This document shows positions 61,359 through 64,000 of a DNA stretch of 64,000 nt, piece by piece (position 1 is the stretch's first letter; each line of letters begins with the position of its first letter). The DNA comes from Plasmodium relictum. Lineage: Eukaryota; Apicomplexa; Aconoidasida; Haemosporida; Plasmodiidae. The stretch covers positions 744,001 to 808,000 of the forward strand of contig NC_041685.1 in the NCBI RefSeq assembly GCF_900005765.1. The letters run 5' to 3'. The position numbers were made by a program, and so were the translations under genes. Below the pieces are notes generated by a model. That model saw nothing but the letters and a program-made list of their open reading frames with translations. It was not told the DNA's origin and did no database searches.

Positions 61359-62471
61359 ATGATTAAAATAAAGAACATAAAAGAATTATTTCATCCATTA
61401 TTACCAAATGTAAATAAAAGCACTATAAAGAAAAATGTATTATATTTTATTGATTTAACTAAATTTCATGTATATGAACAATTATTATTGGAAGAAAGTT
61501 TATATAGATTAAGTAGTATTTTAAGTGAAGGATTAAATAATATAGGTTTCGTAGTAGTAAATAATACGAGAAATGAAAGAGAGGAAACAAAAAATTACTA
61601 TAATAAATGTGTTGTATTAGGAATTAGTGGTAAAGTAAATGACCACATAAATAATGTAAATTATATTAAAAAAAACAAAATTTGTTTAATTAAAAGATTT
61701 ACAGGGGGTGGAACGGTATATATAAACAAAAACTGTCTCCTAGTTTCATTAATTCTTCCTAACAATTTTTGTAAATTATTAAATCTTTATCCATCCAATA
61801 TAACAGAATGGTCTTTCAATTCATTTTATGGAATGTTTTTGAACGAAAAAAAAAATAAAATTTTTAACGAAAACTTTGGTTATTTTGAAAATGATTATGT
61901 GTGTAAAATATACGACAAGGAAAGTAAAAAAATAAATTTAAAAAAAGTTGGTGGAAATGCACAAGCTTTTTCAAAAAATTACTTTGTTCATCATACTTCT
62001 TTTATATGGTCTTGTAATTATAATGAAATGGAGAATGTTTTAATAAATCCAGTAAAACAACCTGTTTATAGAAACAAAAGAAGTCATTATGATTTTATTG
62101 AATCATTTAGATCATGCTTACACAGCTACATAAATACTCCAGATTGTTTTATAAGAAAATTAATTTGTCATATAAGGCAATTAATAAACATAAAAAATAG
62201 CAATGAGCAAGATGATTTTTGGTTTTTTAACAAAATAAACTTAAATATTAATGACAACTCATATGATTTGGAGTCCTTTGATAATATATATTACACTGAT
62301 TCTAGTTTATTAAATGAAATTTTTCTTTTATATAACAATAATATGCATATGAATAACTTAAGGTCAACGTACTTTTTAGATATAGAAGGAAATAAAGTTT
62401 CTGATACATATTATAAAATATCATCTTTTATTTTGAATGAAAATAATTATAAAAATGTATTAACTAAATAA
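61359..62471 (+). CDS. LipL2: Lipoate-protein ligase 2 (LipL2)
   Basis: Intronless, 370 residues. The BPL/LplA catalytic fold is clear: LLLEESLYRL near residue 42, a VVLGISGKVNDHINN strand, the RFTGGGTVY loop (113-121; LplA: RRSGGGAVYHD), and the lipoyl-AMP lysine region KKVGGNAQAF (Lys196) followed by NYFVHHTSFIW (LplA: YHHGTLL). The C-terminal accessory domain is short. Plasmodium scavenges host lipoate for mitochondrial dehydrogenases through LipL1 and LipL2. The LipL2 label follows sequence type and recalled gene order on P. falciparum chromosome 9. The N-terminus is basic and could be a mitochondrial presequence. Confidence 0.9.
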   Translation: MIKIKNIKELFHPLLPNVNKSTIKKNVLYFIDLTKFHVYEQLLLEESLYRLSSILSEGLNNIGFVVVNNTRNEREETKNYYNKCVVLGISGKVNDHINNVNYIKKNKICLIKRFTGGGTVYINKNCLLVSLILPNNFCKLLNLYPSNITEWSFNSFYGMFLNEKKNKIFNENFGYFENDYVCKIYDKESKKINLKKVGGNAQAFSKNYFVHHTSFIWSCNYNEMENVLINPVKQPVYRNKRSHYDFIESFRSCLHSYINTPDCFIRKLICHIRQLINIKNSNEQDDFWFFNKINLNINDNSYDLESFDNIYYTDSSLLNEIFLLYNNNMHMNNLRSTYFLDIEGNKVSDTYYKISSFILNENNYKNVLTK

Positions 62472-63106
62472 AATACAAAAAAAAAAAATTCGTTATTTTT
62501 TATATGTAAACGTACTTTAAATATCTTTCTTATATAACTCTTCTTTTTTAAAGAAAATCATAAAATATTAAAAATAAATAATCACAATATAGTCACGCAT
62601 GATTTAAATATTTTGCTTTTCTATAATTTTTTTTGGAAAAATTTCATTGCACTAAATATTCTTGAATGTGTACTTTTTATAATTTTAATATTTTTATAAT
62701 TTTATTCACTAGTAATTTTTATTTGCATGAATTCTTTGGCATATAAACAATCTTGCTTTCTTATTAAATTGCTCAATTTACATATAAAAAATAAAGAAAA
62801 TTAAAAACACTTCTATCTTTTTAAAATCAAAAAAAAAAAGAAAAGAAAAGATAGTGTATAGGCTCATGAATTTAAATATATTTTTTATAATTTATATTAA
62901 TCACCAAGAAAATAGTATGTCTATTTTTTTAAATTGAAATATTTATTTGTTTTTATGAGTTTTTTGTATGTTTTTTTTTTTTTTTTTTTTTTATTTAATA
63001 TTTCTTGTATTGTTAAATATAATTATAAATTTATATTTAATTATATATATATACTCATTTTATATATTATATTTTTTTCTTATTATTAAAAATAACATTT
63101 AAAATA
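62472..63106. other. Convergent intergenic gap
   Basis: AT-rich sequence between the 3' ends of lipoate ligase (plus) and CFAP298 (minus), with long poly-T runs near 62971-62993. No gene is seen. Confidence 0.7.
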
Positions 63107-64000
63107 CTAAGGTTTCCATTTAATATTATTCAAATTTCCATGTAGCTGTTTTTGTAAACTTAATGGATTTGCCCATTCAGAATTTAAATAAGAATCGTCA
63201 TCATCTTCTTCGAATTCCTTTTCTTCCTTTTGCTTTTTATGGTAATAAGCTAACATGGCTTTATAAGTTTCACTATCAATTCTCATTTCTCTAACAGGTG
63301 GTCCTAATTTTTTTGGTTGTATTTTTACTATAATTTTTGTTTTTTCATTTTTCCCTATTATATTTTTTAAATATAATTCTTCTGATAATTCCTTTCCTGC
63401 CCACCATAAAGAAGTTTCATTGATTATAAATTCCTTGAAAAAAAAAAAAAAAAAAAAAAAAGACAAAACATTATAAAATAAATAACAATATTGTAATATG
63501 ATTTTCATGTTATAGTATATATATAATCTTTATAAATTTATATAATTTTATATTTTATTTATTACTAAGCTTTTTTTTTTTTTTTTTTTTGTTCTTACAT
63601 CATTAAAAAAGTTTTCTTTTTCTATTAATATTCTTGTTGGATCATAAGTAGGTAGTTTTTCCATTGAAGGATAACAAATGTTCAAGGCTTCTATTATTAA
63701 ATTTAAATATTCGTGTAATTTATCCATATTTACTAGTACATTTTGTTGAATCTATTAAAAATAAAAAAAATAAAAAATTATAAGAACTAAATAAAAATAT
63801 ATATATATGGAGAGCAACTGTCCGAATATAAATTAAAATATTTCTTTTTTGTTTTTACTTTTTCAATAGATAATTCCTTTTTTATATTATCAATTATAGC
63901 CTTCAATTTTATTGCACTATCACTTGGTGGTGGTATCCCAGTTCTAAAATTGTATTTGTCAGGATTAGTTGCTTCATTCCAATCATAAATATTTAATTTA
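63107..64000 (-). CDS. CFAP298: Cilia- and flagella-associated protein 298 (C21orf59/Kurly), 3' part
   Basis: Three exons are visible 5' to 3': 64000-63859 (continues beyond the window), 63751-63599 and 63433-63107, all in phase. The end is strongly diagnostic: TSLWWAGKELSEE, LKNIIGKNEKTKIIVKIQPK, GPPVREMRID, MLAYYHKKQKEEKEFEEDDDDSYLNSEWANPLSL, HGNLNNIKWKP. It matches human LWWAAKEL, VGKNEKTKIIAKIQ, GAPAREPIIS, MLYYHRRQEELK, DDDAYLNSPWAD and HGVKDIKWRP. Middle exon: VNMDKLHEYLNLIIEALNICYPSMEKLPTYDPTR, like the human VKDALDQLRGAVMIVYPMGLPPYDPIR. CFAP298 is needed for outer dynein arm assembly and ciliary motility, so it probably serves the male-gamete axoneme. The N-terminal part is outside the window. 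Confidence 0.95.

Noticed and set aside
1-64000. tRNA, rRNA, transposon, LTR or virus-like sequence
   Set aside because: No cloverleaf-like GC-rich islands, reverse transcriptase, integrase, transposase or capsid motifs were found on reading both strands.

Overview
The window is nuclear chromosomal DNA of a malaria parasite (genus Plasmodium). It is extremely AT-rich, with long poly(dA:dT) and (TA)n tracts. Proteins carry Lys/Asn/Glu low-complexity insertions. Introns are short, AT-rich and GT-AG. Recognisable products are parasite orthologues, including S-adenosylmethionine synthetase, PGK, an apicoplast-type FabG, a MACPF perforin-like protein and lipoate ligase 2. From memory, the gene order matches a block of P. 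falciparum chromosome 9 (SAMS - PABA synthase - PGK - glutamine synthetase - FabG - RPB3 - OTU - P450-reductase-like - PLP3 - LipL2). The sequence is not P. falciparum itself. Base composition and the broken PABA synthase would suit an avian-type Plasmodium, but the species cannot be fixed from this window.

Layout. 1-12 kb, plus strand: a small Lys/Glu-rich protein, an 8-exon axonemal dynein intermediate chain (DNAI1 type), and a 6-exon protein with an N-terminal ubiquitin-like domain and a C-terminus resembling BAG6. 13.5-25 kb, plus strand: SAM synthetase, a 12-exon secreted protein with a LamG/ConA-like core, a degraded PABA synthase pseudogene, PGK, and a glutamine synthetase whose frame is broken by a perfect 81-bp duplication. 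25-46 kb, minus strand: PRP18 (10 exons), a giant gene of about 3,650 codons whose two ends look like DDB1, FabG (5 exons), RPB3 and an OTU-fold protease. 47-62.5 kb, plus strand: a P450-reductase-like diflavin enzyme, PLP3/MAOP, a large charged unknown protein, a CKS1-like protein and lipoate ligase 2. 63.1-64 kb, minus strand: the 3' part of CFAP298 (C21orf59/Kurly), cut by the window edge.

Themes. DNAI1 and CFAP298 serve the male-gamete axoneme. PLP3 belongs to mosquito-stage invasion. SAMS, PGK, GS, FabG and LipL2 are housekeeping metabolism of the cytosol, apicoplast and mitochondrion. PRP18, RPB3 and the DDB1-like protein act in the nucleus. The most notable points are the decay of PABA synthase, the disrupted glutamine synthetase two genes away, three perfect short tandem duplications that may be either mutational or assembly artefacts, two proposed 4-nt coding exons, and the BAG6-like and DDB1-like assignments. 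Splice sites were read by eye from GT-AG signals and frame continuity and were not checked against transcripts.
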